From Methylobacterium radiodurans (GTDB lineage Bacteria; Pseudomonadota; Alphaproteobacteria; Rhizobiales; Beijerinckiaceae), in NCBI RefSeq assembly GCF_003173735.1, contig NZ_CP029551.1:4479001-4543000 (forward strand): a DNA stretch of 64,000 nt. Reading direction: 5' to 3'. The notes beneath the pieces were generated by a model, which had not been told where the DNA came from, ran no database searches, and worked only from the letters and a program-made list of their open reading frames with translations. The position numbers and the translations under genes were made by a program. This document shows positions 1 to 8,956 of the stretch, in pieces. Positions within the stretch are counted from its first letter, which is position 1; every line of letters begins with the position of its first letter.

Positions 1-1
1 C

Positions 2-58
2 GACCCGGACGAGGCCGAGAGCGAGGGCAAGCGCCAGGCCGCGAGCCAGGTCCGCTGA
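2..58 (+). CDS. C-terminal end of a gene running in from the left, probably an RND membrane-fusion (adaptor) protein
   Basis: Only the last 18 codons and a TGA stop are inside the window. The tail is polar and charged and ends in QVR. The stop lies 23 bases before the start of an RND pump gene on the same strand. RND inner-membrane pumps are usually preceded by their periplasmic adaptor in one operon, so the adaptor identity is an inference from position only; nothing in the 18 residues proves it. Confidence 0.4.
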   Translation, partial: DPDEAESEGKRQAASQVR

Positions 59-81
59 GCGCGCCGCGGGGAGTCTGAGCC

Positions 82-3000
82 ATGGCACGCTTCTTCATCG
101 ACCGCCCGGTCTTCGCCTGGGTGGTGGCCCTCTTCATCATCCTGGGGGGCGCCCTCTCGATCCCGATGCTGCCGATCGCGCAGTACCCGGTGATCGCGCC
201 GCCCTCGATCGCCCTGTCGACCGCCTTCCCGGGCGCCTCGGTCGAGAGCCTCTACACGGGCACCACCCGTCTCATCGAGGACGAGCTGAACGGGGCCGCC
301 AACATCATGAGCTTCGAGTCGACAACCGACTCGTTCGGCTCGATCAACATCACGGCGACCTTCGAGCCGGGCACCGACCCGGCGCTCGCCTCCGTCGAGG
401 TGCAGAACCGGCTCAAGCGCGTCGAGGCCCGCCTGCCCGCGGAGGTGCGCCAGAACGGCATCCTGGTGGAGGAGGCCTCGGCCGCGACCCTCAACATCAT
501 CACGCTCGTCTCGACAGACGGGAAGATGGACGAGATCGGGCTGGGCGACTTCCTGATGCGCAACGTGATCAACGAGATCCGCCGCATCCCCGGGGTCGGG
601 CGCGCCACCCTCTACTCGACCGAGCGCTCGCTTCGCGTCTGGGTTGATCCGGACAAGCTGCGCGGCCTCTCGCTGACGCCGGAGGACGTCACCGACGCGA
701 TCCGCAACCAGAACATCCAGATCGCCTCCGGCGCGGTCGGCGCGCAGCCGAGCCCGGTCAACCACGCGGTCTTCGCCCCGATCATCGTGAAGGGCCAGCT
801 CAGCACGGTCGACGATTTCGGCGCCATCGTGCTCAGGGCCAACCCCGACGGCTCGAACGTGCGCCTGCGCGACGTCGCGCGGATCGAGCTCGGCGGCGAC
901 GCCTACCAGTTCTCGACGCGGCTCAACGGCGGGGAGGCTGCCGGCATCTCGGTGACGCTGGCGCCCGACGGCAACGCGCTGGAGACCGCCCGGGGCATCC
1001 GCGCCAAGATGGAGGAGCTGGCCCAGTTCTTCCCGCCGGGCCTGAAATGGGACATCCCCTACGACATTACGCCCGCCGTCGAGGCCTCGATCAAGAAGGT
1101 CATGATGACCCTCGTCGAGGCCGTGGTGCTGGTCTTCATCGTGATGTTCCTGTTCCTGCAGAACATCCGCTACACGCTCATCCCCACCATCGTCGTGCCG
1201 ATCGCCCTCATGGGCACCGTCACGGTGATGCTGCTGGCGGGCTTCTCGGTGAACGTGCTCACCATGTTCGGCATGGTGCTGGCGATCGGCATCCTGGTCG
1301 ACGACGCGATCGTCGTCGTGGAGAACGTCGAGCGCATCATGAACGAGGAGGGCCTCCACCCGAAGGAGGCCACGCGCAAGGCCATGGACCAGATCACCGG
1401 CGCCATCATCGGCATCACGCTGGTGCTGGTCGCAGTGTTCATCCCGATGGCCTTCTTCCCCGGCTCGGTCGGCATCATCTACCGGCAGTTCTCGATCGCG
1501 ATGGTCACCTCCATCGCCTTCTCGGCCCTGCTGGCGCTGACGCTCACCCCGGCGCTCTGCGCCACGCTGCTGAAGCCGATCGAGAAGGGCCACGGCCCCG
1601 CCAAAGGCGGCTTCTTCGGCTGGTTCAACCGGGTGGTGGACCGCGAGACCGCGCGCTACGGCCGCGGCACCCGCTGGTTCATCAAGAAGTCGGGCCGGGT
1701 GATGCTGGTCTACCTCGCGCTGGTGGCGGGCGTCGGCTACGCCTTCATGCGCCTGCCCGAGGGCTTCCTGCCGGTCGAGGACCAGGGCTTCTTCACGGTC
1801 GACATCCAGACCCCGCCGGGCGCCTCCTACAACCGGACGCAGGCGGCCGTGCGCAAGGTCGAGGACTACCTGCTGGCCCAACCCGGCGTTGCCACCGTGA
1901 CGACGCTGAACGGCTTCTCGTTCTCGGGCCAGGGTCCGAACCTGAGCCAGGCCTTCGTCACCCTGAAGCCCTGGTCCGAGCGCGACGCGAAGAACTCGGC
2001 CGCCGCGCTGGTCGCGGGTACCAACGCGGCGCTCGCGGGCTATCGCGACGCCATCATCGACGCGCAGGAGCCGCCGCCGGTGGACAACCTCGGCAACGCG
2101 GCGGGCTTCTCGTTCCGCCTGCAGGACCGGGCGCAGCGGGGCTACTCGGCGCTGGCCGCGGCCGAGGCGCAGCTCCTCAAGATCGCGCAAGCCAGCCCGA
2201 TCCTGCAGAAGGTGAAGATCGAGGGCCTGCCGGCGACGCCCCAGGCCGAGCTGATCATCGACCGCGAGAAGGCCGCGGCGCTCGGCGTGAAGTTCGAGGA
2301 TATCAACGCCACGATCCAGGTGAACCTCGGCTCGGTCTACACCAACGACTTCCCGAACCGGGGCAAGATGCAGCGCGTCTACGTGCAGGCGGAGCAGCTG
2401 CAGCGCATGCAGGCCTCGGACATCCTCAACTACGCGGTGAAGAACAGCCAGGGCACCATGGTGCCGATGTCCTCCTTCGCCGACCTGAAGTGGAGCATGG
2501 GCCCGAGCCAGATCGTCGGCTTCAACGGCTACCAGTCGGTGCGCTTCACCGGCGAGCCGGCTAAGGGCTACACCTCGGGCGAGGCGATCGCCGAGATGGA
2601 GCGGCTGATGCAACAGCTGCCCAAGGGCTTCGGCTACACCTGGACCGGCCAGTCGCTGCAGGAGAAGCAGGCGGGCTCGCAGGCCTCGCTCCTGCTCGCG
2701 CTGTCGGTGCTGATCGTGTTCCTGTGCCTGGCCGCGCTCTACGAGAGTTGGGCGATCCCGTTCTCGGTGCTGCTCGTCATCCCGCTCGGCGTGATCGGCT
2801 CGGTGGCGGCGGTTTACCTGCGCGGCATGCCGAACGACGTCTACTTCAAGATCGGGCTCATCACGATCATCGGCCTCTCGGCCAAGAACGCGATCCTGAT
2901 CGTGGAGTTCGCCCGTGACCTCTGGAAGCCGGGAACCAACATCGTCGAGGCGACGATCCAGGCCTCGACGCTGCGCTTCCGGCCCATCGTGATGACCTCG

Positions 3001-3249
3001 CTCGCCTTTATCTTCGGCGTGGTGCCGCTGGCGATCGCCACGGGCGCGGCCTCGAAGAGCCAGCAGGCGATCGGCACGGGCGTGATGGGCGGCATGATCT
3101 CGGCGACCGTGCTGGCGGTGTTCTTCGTGCCGGTCTTCTTCGTGGTGGTGATGCGGCTCTTCCGCCGCCGGGACGTCGAGGCCGGGATGCGGAGCGAGGC
3201 CGAGCCCGGCACGGTGCGCCCGCCACAGCACGGGATTCCGGCGGAGTGA
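82..3249 (+). CDS. RND-family multidrug efflux inner-membrane transporter (HAE-1/AcrB type)
   Basis: This is a proton-driven exporter of hydrophobic or amphiphilic compounds. It works in the inner membrane with a periplasmic adaptor and an outer-membrane channel. At 1055 residues it has the full AcrB/MexB length. The N-terminus MARFFIDRPVFAWV is the family signature. The neighbouring aspartates of the proton relay are in GILVDDAIVVVEN (near residue 410), and the matching lysine is in SAKNAILIVEFA (near 940). Two large periplasmic loops separate the two six-helix bundles. The start is the ATG after GAGTCTGAGC, 23 bases past the stop of the upstream gene, so co-transcription is likely. A strong hairpin follows the stop. 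The drug substrate cannot be read from sequence. No outer-membrane channel gene follows. Confidence 0.95.
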   Translation: MARFFIDRPVFAWVVALFIILGGALSIPMLPIAQYPVIAPPSIALSTAFPGASVESLYTGTTRLIEDELNGAANIMSFESTTDSFGSINITATFEPGTDPALASVEVQNRLKRVEARLPAEVRQNGILVEEASAATLNIITLVSTDGKMDEIGLGDFLMRNVINEIRRIPGVGRATLYSTERSLRVWVDPDKLRGLSLTPEDVTDAIRNQNIQIASGAVGAQPSPVNHAVFAPIIVKGQLSTVDDFGAIVLRANPDGSNVRLRDVARIELGGDAYQFSTRLNGGEAAGISVTLAPDGNALETARGIRAKMEELAQFFPPGLKWDIPYDITPAVEASIKKVMMTLVEAVVLVFIVMFLFLQNIRYTLIPTIVVPIALMGTVTVMLLAGFSVNVLTMFGMVLAIGILVDDAIVVVENVERIMNEEGLHPKEATRKAMDQITGAIIGITLVLVAVFIPMAFFPGSVGIIYRQFSIAMVTSIAFSALLALTLTPALCATLLKPIEKGHGPAKGGFFGWFNRVVDRETARYGRGTRWFIKKSGRVMLVYLALVAGVGYAFMRLPEGFLPVEDQGFFTVDIQTPPGASYNRTQAAVRKVEDYLLAQPGVATVTTLNGFSFSGQGPNLSQAFVTLKPWSERDAKNSAAALVAGTNAALAGYRDAIIDAQEPPPVDNLGNAAGFSFRLQDRAQRGYSALAAAEAQLLKIAQASPILQKVKIEGLPATPQAELIIDREKAAALGVKFEDINATIQVNLGSVYTNDFPNRGKMQRVYVQAEQLQRMQASDILNYAVKNSQGTMVPMSSFADLKWSMGPSQIVGFNGYQSVRFTGEPAKGYTSGEAIAEMERLMQQLPKGFGYTWTGQSLQEKQAGSQASLLLALSVLIVFLCLAALYESWAIPFSVLLVIPLGVIGSVAAVYLRGMPNDVYFKIGLITIIGLSAKNAILIVEFARDLWKPGTNIVEATIQASTLRFRPIVMTSLAFIFGVVPLAIATGAASKSQQAIGTGVMGGMISATVLAVFFVPVFFVVVMRLFRRRDVEAGMRSEAEPGTVRPPQHGIPAE

Positions 3250-3254
3250 CGTCC

Positions 3255-3304
3255 GGCCGGTCGCGCTTCCTCCTCACACCGTGAGCGGGGGGGCGCGACC
3301 GGCC
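3255..3304 (+). terminator. Hairpin downstream of the RND pump gene
   Basis: A perfect 12-base inverted repeat (GGCCGGTCGCGC at 3255-3266, its complement at 3293-3304) encloses 26 bases and starts a few bases after the pump stop codon. There is no T-run, so it may act as a stem that stabilises the 3' end or as part of a weak terminator. Confidence 0.55.
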
Positions 3305-3501
3305 GCGCGGCGCCTGCGGAGAGGTCGAGCCGCTGAAATCAGTTCAGTCCGTGTCTCGACTTAGGCCCACTTGTCGCGCGAGCGGGATCGCATGTTGATC
3401 CGGCTCGTGGCGTACGTGGACGGCCGGTCTTGCTTTCGGTAGTCTTCCGCATGTGGCGAGCGGAGCCCCCGGCTCGGGCCGCCATACGGAGGGACGCGCC
3501 G

Positions 3502-4062
3502 ATGCCGATCCGATCCCAGCTTGGCCTGGGCCTCGCCCTGGCCTCGTTCGTCCTCGCACAATCCGGTGCGCGCGCGCAGCCTCCTGCCGGAACCTGGACG
3601 GATCCCCCCGCTAGGTCGGCCGCGCCGGCCGCCAAGCCGGCTTCCGATCCGGTCGCCGAACCTGCCGTCAAACCGGCCGAGCCGGTGAAGCTGCGCGCGG
3701 CGAAGCCCGCCGTCGCGGCGCCCGCACGGGCCGAGGCACCGAGAAAGAAGCCCGTTCGGGCGGCCCGTGCCGCCTCGCCGCGCCGGGTGGTGGCGGCCCG
3801 GCCGGCGCGCCGGCCCGAACCGGCCGTGCGGAGCGCCGTTGTGCGGTCCGTCCGGATCGCCCGGCCGTCGTACAGGGACTGGCAGGGGGCGGAGCCGGTC
3901 TACGTGGTGCAGCGGGTCTACGATCCGCGCGACCCGCGGCTGGAGCGCCTCTGGAGCGCCGAGGAGGCCGGATACCTCACCGTGCGCGGGCGCCACGTCG
4001 CCTATCCGGACGGTCGGATCCTCAGGATCCGTCCGAGCGGCGACGAGGCGGATTCCGATTGA
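3502..4062 (+). CDS. Exported Ala/Pro/Arg-rich protein of unknown function
   Basis: The 186-residue product has a signal peptide (residues 1-27, basic start, hydrophobic core, cleavage after GARA). A long low-complexity linker rich in Ala, Pro, Lys and Arg follows (about 28-120), then a short compact C-terminal part with aromatic residues (YVVQRVYDPRDPRLERLW) that may be the functional domain. The ATG at 3502 was chosen because GGAGGGACG lies just before it and the signal peptide begins there; an in-frame ATG at 3430 would add a segment without signal character. I do not recognise the family. The C-terminal part with VRGRHVAYPDGRILRI looks like a small beta-rich unit. It is likely periplasmic or envelope-bound. 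Confidence 0.6.
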   Translation: MPIRSQLGLGLALASFVLAQSGARAQPPAGTWTDPPARSAAPAAKPASDPVAEPAVKPAEPVKLRAAKPAVAAPARAEAPRKKPVRAARAASPRRVVAARPARRPEPAVRSAVVRSVRIARPSYRDWQGAEPVYVVQRVYDPRDPRLERLWSAEEAGYLTVRGRHVAYPDGRILRIRPSGDEADSD

Positions 4063-4086
4063 GGCGCAACCCGTTTCGGCAGGGCC

Positions 4087-4320
4087 TCAGCGGATGCGGC
4101 CGGGCCGGGTCGGCTCGAAGACGATGCGGCGGTGATAGGCGCACCAGCTCTTGCCATCCTGCACCGGCGCGCCGCAACAGACGGCGCGCTCGGTCGGCTC
4201 GCCGATGATGAACTTGCACACGAAGGCCCCCGACTGCGCGAAGGGCACGCGCAAGTCGGCCGAGGGCTCCTTGATGGTTTCGGCTTCGCCGATCTGGGAC
4301 ATGCGGACGAGTTGATTCAT
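4087..4320 (-). CDS. Small GcrA-tail-like protein with a Cys/His putative metal site
   Basis: The 77-residue protein carries CKFIIGEP, then CCGAPVQDGKSWCAYHRRI. This layout (Cys, IGEP, Cys-Gly, then a C-x2-H pair) resembles the C-terminal part of the alphaproteobacterial cell-cycle regulator GcrA, which has CxWPIGDP...CG...YCxxH. The N-terminal helix-turn-helix that GcrA uses to bind methylated DNA is missing here. The protein could be a stand-alone tail domain that interacts with the sigma-70 region as GcrA does, or simply a small zinc-ribbon protein; the functional link is inference. It is convergent with the exported protein gene upstream, and the two stops are only 24 bases apart. Confidence 0.6.
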   Translation of the reverse strand: MNQLVRMSQIGEAETIKEPSADLRVPFAQSGAFVCKFIIGEPTERAVCCGAPVQDGKSWCAYHRRIVFEPTRPGRIR

Positions 4321-4862
4321 CGGACGACTATGAGAAGGTTCGGGGATCCTGCTGTGGCGGGGCGCCGGCCCAGCAAGGGAAAAGCCGTGGGCCTGCACGA
4401 TCGGTGCCGGGACCGGCACCGCACCCGGGCGGACCGGCGCGCAGGCGTCATCGTACTGTTATAGCTGGCATTCCGGGGCGGGAAAACAAGACCGTCGCCG
4501 CGTCGGTGCGCCCGCGCACAAGCTTGGCCGCCATCAACGGCTCCCTGAAGCGGCGCTCACCCCGAAGGCCGGAAAGTTCTCGCTGGGTCGGATAGAGTTC
4601 TCGCGCCGGCCTGGACCGGATCACCAAGGTTCGGGGGAGAATTCGCCCGCCCCGGCGTGTGGACGGGCACCGCTGCCGGGCGCCCCCCCGCTATGTCGGT
4701 GGCGCAACCCTACGCCGTGCTTTTTGCGAAGCATGCCGGGGCGCCACGGCGGTCCGGGCGCCGAATCGGCGGCCCGTACGGGCCGCTTGAGCGGTGTCCA
4801 CCGCCGGTGTAGGCGTCCGGCGGACGGCCCCGCGCGGCATCCCGGGCCGTGGGAGACTGGCG
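4321..4862. other. 542-base intergenic region with no gene seen
   Basis: This lies between the divergent GcrA-tail-like gene and the epimerase. Short frames occur on both strands, but none has a ribosome site or a protein-like composition. It presumably carries the promoters for both neighbours. No riboswitch, tRNA or repeat was recognised. Confidence 0.5.
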
Positions 4863-5876
4863 ATGCGCGTCCTCGTGACCGGTTCGGCCGGGTTCATCGG
4901 CTACCATCTCTGCCGGCGCCTGCTCGCCGAGGGCCACGCCGTCACCGGTCTCGACGCCTTCTCGGACTACTACGATGTCGGGCTCAAGCGCGCCCGGCAC
5001 GCGGATCTGGCGGCGCTCCCCGGCTTCACCCCCGTGGAGGGCCGGCTGGAAACGCCCGGCCTGCTCGGCGACCTGCTGCGACAGGCGGCTCCCGAGATCG
5101 TGGTCCACCTCGCCGCCCAGGCGGGCGTGCGCTACAGCCTCGAGAACCCGCAGGCCTACGCCGATTCCAACCTCATCGGCAGCTTCAACCTCCTGGAGGC
5201 GGTGCGTGCCAACCCGGTGCGGCACCTGCTCCTCGCCTCGACGAGTTCGGCCTATGGCGGCAACACGGCCCTGCCCTTCCGCGAGACCGACCGGGCAGTG
5301 AGCCCGCTCACCTTCTACGCGGCGACCAAGCTCGCCATGGAGGCGATGGCGCATTCCTACAGCCACCTCTTCGGCATCCCGACGACGGCCTTCCGCTTCT
5401 TCACCGTCTACGGACCCTGGGGCCGGCCCGACATGGCCCTGTTCCTGTTCACGCGGAAGATCCTGGCGGGCGAGCCGATCGAGGTCTTCGCGGGCGGGGC
5501 GGCGGAACGGGACTTCACCTATATCGACGACCTCGTGGAGGCGGTGCGCCGCCTCGTGGACGTTGCCCCGCCGCTGCCCGGCCGGGGCGACCCGGTGGGG
5601 CCCGAGGACACGCTGAGCCCGAGCGCGCCCTACCGGCTGGTCAATATCGGCGGCGGGCGGCCGGTGCGCGTCGACGCCATGATCGACGCGCTGGAGCGCG
5701 CGCTCGGACGCCCGGCCGAGCGCATCCTCAAGCCGCTGCCGCCCGGCGACGTGCCGCGTACCCAGGCCTCGACCGACCTGCTGCGCCACCTCGTCGGCGC
5801 GGTGCCGGAAACGCCGATCGAGGTCGGCATCCCGGCCTTCGTCACATGGTACCGGGACTATTACGGCACCCGCTGA
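4863..5876 (+). CDS. NAD-dependent nucleotide-sugar epimerase (UDP-glucuronate 4-epimerase-like)
   Basis: An extended short-chain dehydrogenase of 337 residues. The NAD-binding Rossmann motif GSAGFIG is at residues 7-13, the catalytic SSAYG serine is near 125, and the YxxxK pair is in FYAATK near 150. The region FFTVYGPWGRPDMA is the typical sugar-nucleotide loop of UDP-glucuronate 4-epimerases, which convert UDP-glucuronate to UDP-galacturonate for polysaccharide synthesis. The start is the ATG at 4863 directly before MRVLVTGSAGF; longer in-frame starts only add Pro/Arg-rich sequence. No other polysaccharide genes lie next to it, so the exact sugar is inferred from the family. It is followed 66 bases later by the sulfurtransferase gene. 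Confidence 0.85.
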   Translation: MRVLVTGSAGFIGYHLCRRLLAEGHAVTGLDAFSDYYDVGLKRARHADLAALPGFTPVEGRLETPGLLGDLLRQAAPEIVVHLAAQAGVRYSLENPQAYADSNLIGSFNLLEAVRANPVRHLLLASTSSAYGGNTALPFRETDRAVSPLTFYAATKLAMEAMAHSYSHLFGIPTTAFRFFTVYGPWGRPDMALFLFTRKILAGEPIEVFAGGAAERDFTYIDDLVEAVRRLVDVAPPLPGRGDPVGPEDTLSPSAPYRLVNIGGGRPVRVDAMIDALERALGRPAERILKPLPPGDVPRTQASTDLLRHLVGAVPETPIEVGIPAFVTWYRDYYGTR

Positions 5877-5942
5877 AGCGCCCGTCGCGCCGGCGGGCCG
5901 GATATGGTTCAGTGGCGCCCGGATCACAGGACACCCGACCTC

Positions 5943-6788
5943 ATGGCCTCACCCCTCGTCTCCGCCGACTGGCTGCATCAGCGCCTCGACGCGCCCGACC
6001 TCGTGGTGCTCGACGGCTCCTGGTACCTGCCGGCCGCCGGCCGCGATCCGGAGGCCGAGTATCTGGCCGCGCACATCCCGCGGGCCGTGCGCTTCGACAT
6101 CGACCGGATGAGCGACGAGACCGCCGGCCTGCCGCACATGCTGCCGCGGCCCGAGGTCTTCGCCTCTCGGATGCGCGCGCTCGGCGTCGGCGACGGGCAG
6201 CAGATCGTGGTCTACGACGGGATGGGCCTGTTCTCGGCCCCCCGGGTCTGGTGGATGCTGCGCACCTTCGGCGTCCGCGACGCGCTGGTGCTCGACGGCG
6301 GCCTGCCCGCCTGGATCGCGGCCGGCTACCCCACCGAGGATGGCGCCCCGACTCCGCGCGAGCGGCGCCATTTCAGCGCTCGGCTCGACCACGGCGCGGT
6401 GGCGGATGCGGGCGACGTCGCCCGCGCGCTCGCGGGCGGCTCGACCCAGGTGGTCGATGCCCGCTCGGCCCCGCGCTTCCGCGGCGAGGAGGCCGAGCCC
6501 CGTCCCGGCGTGCGCCCCGGGCATATGCCGGGCGCGCGCAACCTCCACTACGCCAGCCTCCTCACCGACGGGCGGATGAAGAGCCCGAACGAGCTGCGTG
6601 CGGTCTTCGCGGCGGCCGGCGTCGATCCCGCGCGCCCGGTGCTGACCACCTGCGGCTCGGGCGTGACCGCCGCGATCATCACGCTGGCGCTGGAGACGCT
6701 AGGGCACCCGGCCCGCAGCCTCTACGACGGGTCGTGGTCGGAATGGGGCGCGGACCAGAGCCGGCCGGTGGCGACCGGGGCGGCGTGA
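5943..6788 (+). CDS. sseA: 3-mercaptopyruvate sulfurtransferase (two-domain rhodanese)
   Basis: The enzyme moves the sulfane sulfur of 3-mercaptopyruvate to thiol or cyanide acceptors in the cytoplasm. The 281-residue protein has two rhodanese folds. The N-terminal one is structural (VVLDGSWYLP near residue 17). The C-terminal one carries the active cysteine in TTCGSGVTA (near residue 237). The loop CGSGVTA is diagnostic for mercaptopyruvate sulfurtransferase, whereas thiosulfate sulfurtransferases carry a CRKGVTA-type loop. The ATG at 5943 gives the family start MASPLVSADWL. The gene ends in a strong hairpin shared with a convergent aminopeptidase gene. Confidence 0.92.
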   Translation: MASPLVSADWLHQRLDAPDLVVLDGSWYLPAAGRDPEAEYLAAHIPRAVRFDIDRMSDETAGLPHMLPRPEVFASRMRALGVGDGQQIVVYDGMGLFSAPRVWWMLRTFGVRDALVLDGGLPAWIAAGYPTEDGAPTPRERRHFSARLDHGAVADAGDVARALAGGSTQVVDARSAPRFRGEEAEPRPGVRPGHMPGARNLHYASLLTDGRMKSPNELRAVFAAAGVDPARPVLTTCGSGVTAAIITLALETLGHPARSLYDGSWSEWGADQSRPVATGAA

Positions 6789-6800
6789 ACCCGACGTTCT

Positions 6801-6823
6801 CCCGCCCCCGCTGAGGGGGCGGG
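6801..6823. terminator. Bidirectional hairpin between convergent genes
   Basis: A perfect 9-base-pair GC stem (CCCGCCCCC at 6801-6809, GGGGGCGGG at 6815-6823) with a 5-base loop lies between the 3' ends of sseA and the aminopeptidase gene. It can serve both strands. Confidence 0.75.
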
Positions 6824-6835
6824 TTGGGTCGGCGC

Positions 6836-8083
6836 TCAGGCCCACTCGCCCCGGCGCATCACCGGCACGGCCTGCCCGTCCTGGCGGATGCCGTCCACGT
6901 CGATCGCGGCCGAGCCGATCATCCAGTCGATGTGGATCAGGCTGCGGTTGGCGCCGCGGGCCGCGAGGTCGTCCTCGCTGAAATCGGCGCCGCCATTGCG
7001 GAAGCACTTGCTGTAGGCTTGGCCCAGCGCGATGTGGCTGGCCGCGTTCTCGTCGTAGAGCGTGTTGTAGAACAGGAGCCCCGAGGCCGAGATCGCCGAG
7101 GAGGCCGGCACCAGCGCGACCTCGCCGAGCCGGCGCGCGCCCTCGTCGGTGTCGAGCACCCGGGCGAGCACGTCGCCCCCGGTGCGGGCGCTGGATTCCA
7201 CGATCCGGCCCTCCGCGAAGCGCACAGCGATCCCGTCGATCAGCGTGCCCTGGTAGGAGAGCGGCTTGGTGCTGGTGACGTGCCCGTCCACGCGCAGCTT
7301 GTGCGGCGTGGTGAAGACCTCCTCGGTCGGGATGTTGGCGTTGCAGGTGATGCCGCTGCGCGAGGTCGCCGCGCCGCCGCACCACTCGTGGTCGTCGGCC
7401 AAGCCCACCGTGAGGTCGGTGCCGGGGCCGCGGAAGCGCAGGGCAGCGAAGTGCTCGGCGTTGAGCCGGTCCTTGCGGGCGTGGAGGTCGGCGTTGTGCC
7501 GCGCCCAGGCGCCGAGCGGGTCCGGCCCGTCCACGCGCGAGGCCGCGAAGACCGCGTCCCAGAGCTTGGCCACCGCCTCGTCCTCCGGCAGATCCGGGAA
7601 GACGGTGCGGGCCCAGGCCGGGGTCGCGGCCGAGACGATGGTCCAGTTGGTGGCGAAGTTCGCGATCAGTTCGAGGGCCGGCACGTAGGCCTTGGAGCGG
7701 GCGCGGTTGGCGCGCGCCACCTTCTCGGGATCCTGGCCGGAGAGGAGCGCCGGGTCGTCGCCGCTGATCGCCAAGCGGGCGGCGCCGTTGCGGTAGGCCT
7801 CGGCCATCCCGGCGTAGAGCCAGCCCGCGGCCGTGTCGAAGGCCGCGTCCGGCGCGTGGGCGAAGCGGGCGAGCGTGGCCACGTCGTCGCCGAGCAGCGT
7901 GGTGACCAGCGAGGCGCCGGCCGCGTAGGCCTCGCGGGTGATCGCGCGGGCGAGCGGCAGCGCCTCCAGCGGCGCGGTCAGCACGAGTTCCTGCCCGGGC
8001 TGCAGGTTGAGCCCGACCCGCACGGCCACCGTGGCCAGCCGGTCGAGCCGCGGATCCGTCTGCGGCCCGGCATGTCCCGTCAT
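6836..8083 (-). CDS. M29-family metallo-aminopeptidase (thermophilic aminopeptidase T / AmpS type)
   Basis: A cytoplasmic exopeptidase that removes N-terminal residues using a two-metal centre. At 415 residues it has the family length. Typical blocks are LNLQPGQELVLTAPLEALPL near the start, NANIPTEEVFTTPH in the middle (the glutamate is a predicted metal ligand), HIALGQAYSKCF, and a C-terminal HIDWMIGSAAIDVDG holding His and Asp ligands. The start ATG (8083 on the minus strand) follows GAGGGACGGGGACG. A longer frame reaching back to 8128 has no better ribosome site. It is followed on the same strand by nothing within the shared terminator. Confidence 0.9.
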   Translation of the reverse strand: MTGHAGPQTDPRLDRLATVAVRVGLNLQPGQELVLTAPLEALPLARAITREAYAAGASLVTTLLGDDVATLARFAHAPDAAFDTAAGWLYAGMAEAYRNGAARLAISGDDPALLSGQDPEKVARANRARSKAYVPALELIANFATNWTIVSAATPAWARTVFPDLPEDEAVAKLWDAVFAASRVDGPDPLGAWARHNADLHARKDRLNAEHFAALRFRGPGTDLTVGLADDHEWCGGAATSRSGITCNANIPTEEVFTTPHKLRVDGHVTSTKPLSYQGTLIDGIAVRFAEGRIVESSARTGGDVLARVLDTDEGARRLGEVALVPASSAISASGLLFYNTLYDENAASHIALGQAYSKCFRNGGADFSEDDLAARGANRSLIHIDWMIGSAAIDVDGIRQDGQAVPVMRRGEWA

Positions 8084-8152
8084 CGTCCCCGTCCCTCGCC
8101 ACCGGCCCTCAGGCAGGGCCGGATCCAAGATCGGTGCGGAGACCGCGAAAAA

Positions 8153-8446
8153 TCAAGCGGCGCGCGACCAGGTGATGTCGCCGAGGCTCTCCCGGAAGGC
8201 GAAGCGCGCGAGGTGGTCGGCGACCACGTGCTCCAGCCGGGTCAGGCCGACCGGGTCGGGCGTGGCGATGCGCATCACCAGCGCGTCGGGCTCGGCCTCG
8301 AAGGTGCAGACCCGGTCCTCGCCGAACGGCACGGTACCGCGCTGGGGCGTGCTCTCGACGGGGAACTTGTGGCTCCAGTGCCGGCAGAGCTGCTGCAGGT
8401 AGCGGCTCGCCTCGGCGGTCTGAACGCGGGCCTGGGAGGTGGGCAT
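8153..8446 (-). CDS. DUF2218 family protein
   Basis: A 97-residue soluble protein matching the DUF2218 family pattern: an early ARVQT...ASRYLQQLCRHW helix, SHKFPVE, a strand with GEDRVCTFEAE, and LEHVVADHLARFAFRE near the end. Members often sit beside siderophore or iron-uptake genes, but no such gene is nearby here. The ATG at 8446 is preceded by AGGAGA at ideal spacing. It lies 69 bases upstream of the aminopeptidase start on the same strand, so the two may be co-transcribed. Function is not known. Confidence 0.82.
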   Translation of the reverse strand: MPTSQARVQTAEASRYLQQLCRHWSHKFPVESTPQRGTVPFGEDRVCTFEAEPDALVMRIATPDPVGLTRLEHVVADHLARFAFRESLGDITWSRAA

Positions 8447-8956
8447 GGATCTGGTCTCCTGAACGTAGGTTCTCGCGGGAGCCGGCGTCGTCTTCGCAAG
8501 CGCGAAGGCGTCGGACCGGAGAAGCAAGCGGCGGGCCCGATTGCCCTGAGGCTGCCGGGCCTTTGAGGAACAAACTCCGCGAGAGCCGTTAAAGCCCCGA
8601 TAACGCTGAAGCTCTCCTGAACGGAGGGCCCGCATCCCCAGAGATCCGCGACGGTCTGCGATGGCCGCCATAAGGGTCGGCGGATCGAGCGACTTTATGG
8701 CGCGGTGCGGCGCATTTCGTGGCCGTGTGCTGCGGCGCACCACGGACTCGGAGGCACGATCCAGAAAAAGGCGCGGTGCGCGCCTCGCCCCGCAATCTTT
8801 CAAGATCACCTCGCTCGCGCCGAGATCCTGGAACGGACTTCTCTTACCCGCAGTGGGAGCCCGGGACGACGCAACCCCCCTTGCACCGCTTCCTCTAAAG
8901 TGAGACCCCCTCGGGCTGCCGTCACCGCGGCGGCACCGGAACGCGGGTTGTTGGAC
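8447..8956. other. 510-base divergent intergenic region upstream of the sulfhydrylase gene
   Basis: It separates the DUF2218 gene (minus) from the O-acetylhomoserine sulfhydrylase gene (plus). Methionine genes in this group often carry S-adenosylmethionine riboswitches. I looked for the SAM-II pattern (paired AGUGG/CCACU arms and the GCUAAAAA tail) and did not find it; only a small hairpin around CCCGCAGTGGG (8851-8861) is present. Short frames on both strands have no gene character. Confidence 0.45.

Noticed and set aside
8840..8956. A SAM-type riboswitch in front of the sulfhydrylase gene
   Set aside because: The paired arms and the conserved 3' tail of SAM-II are not present; only a small unrelated hairpin is seen.
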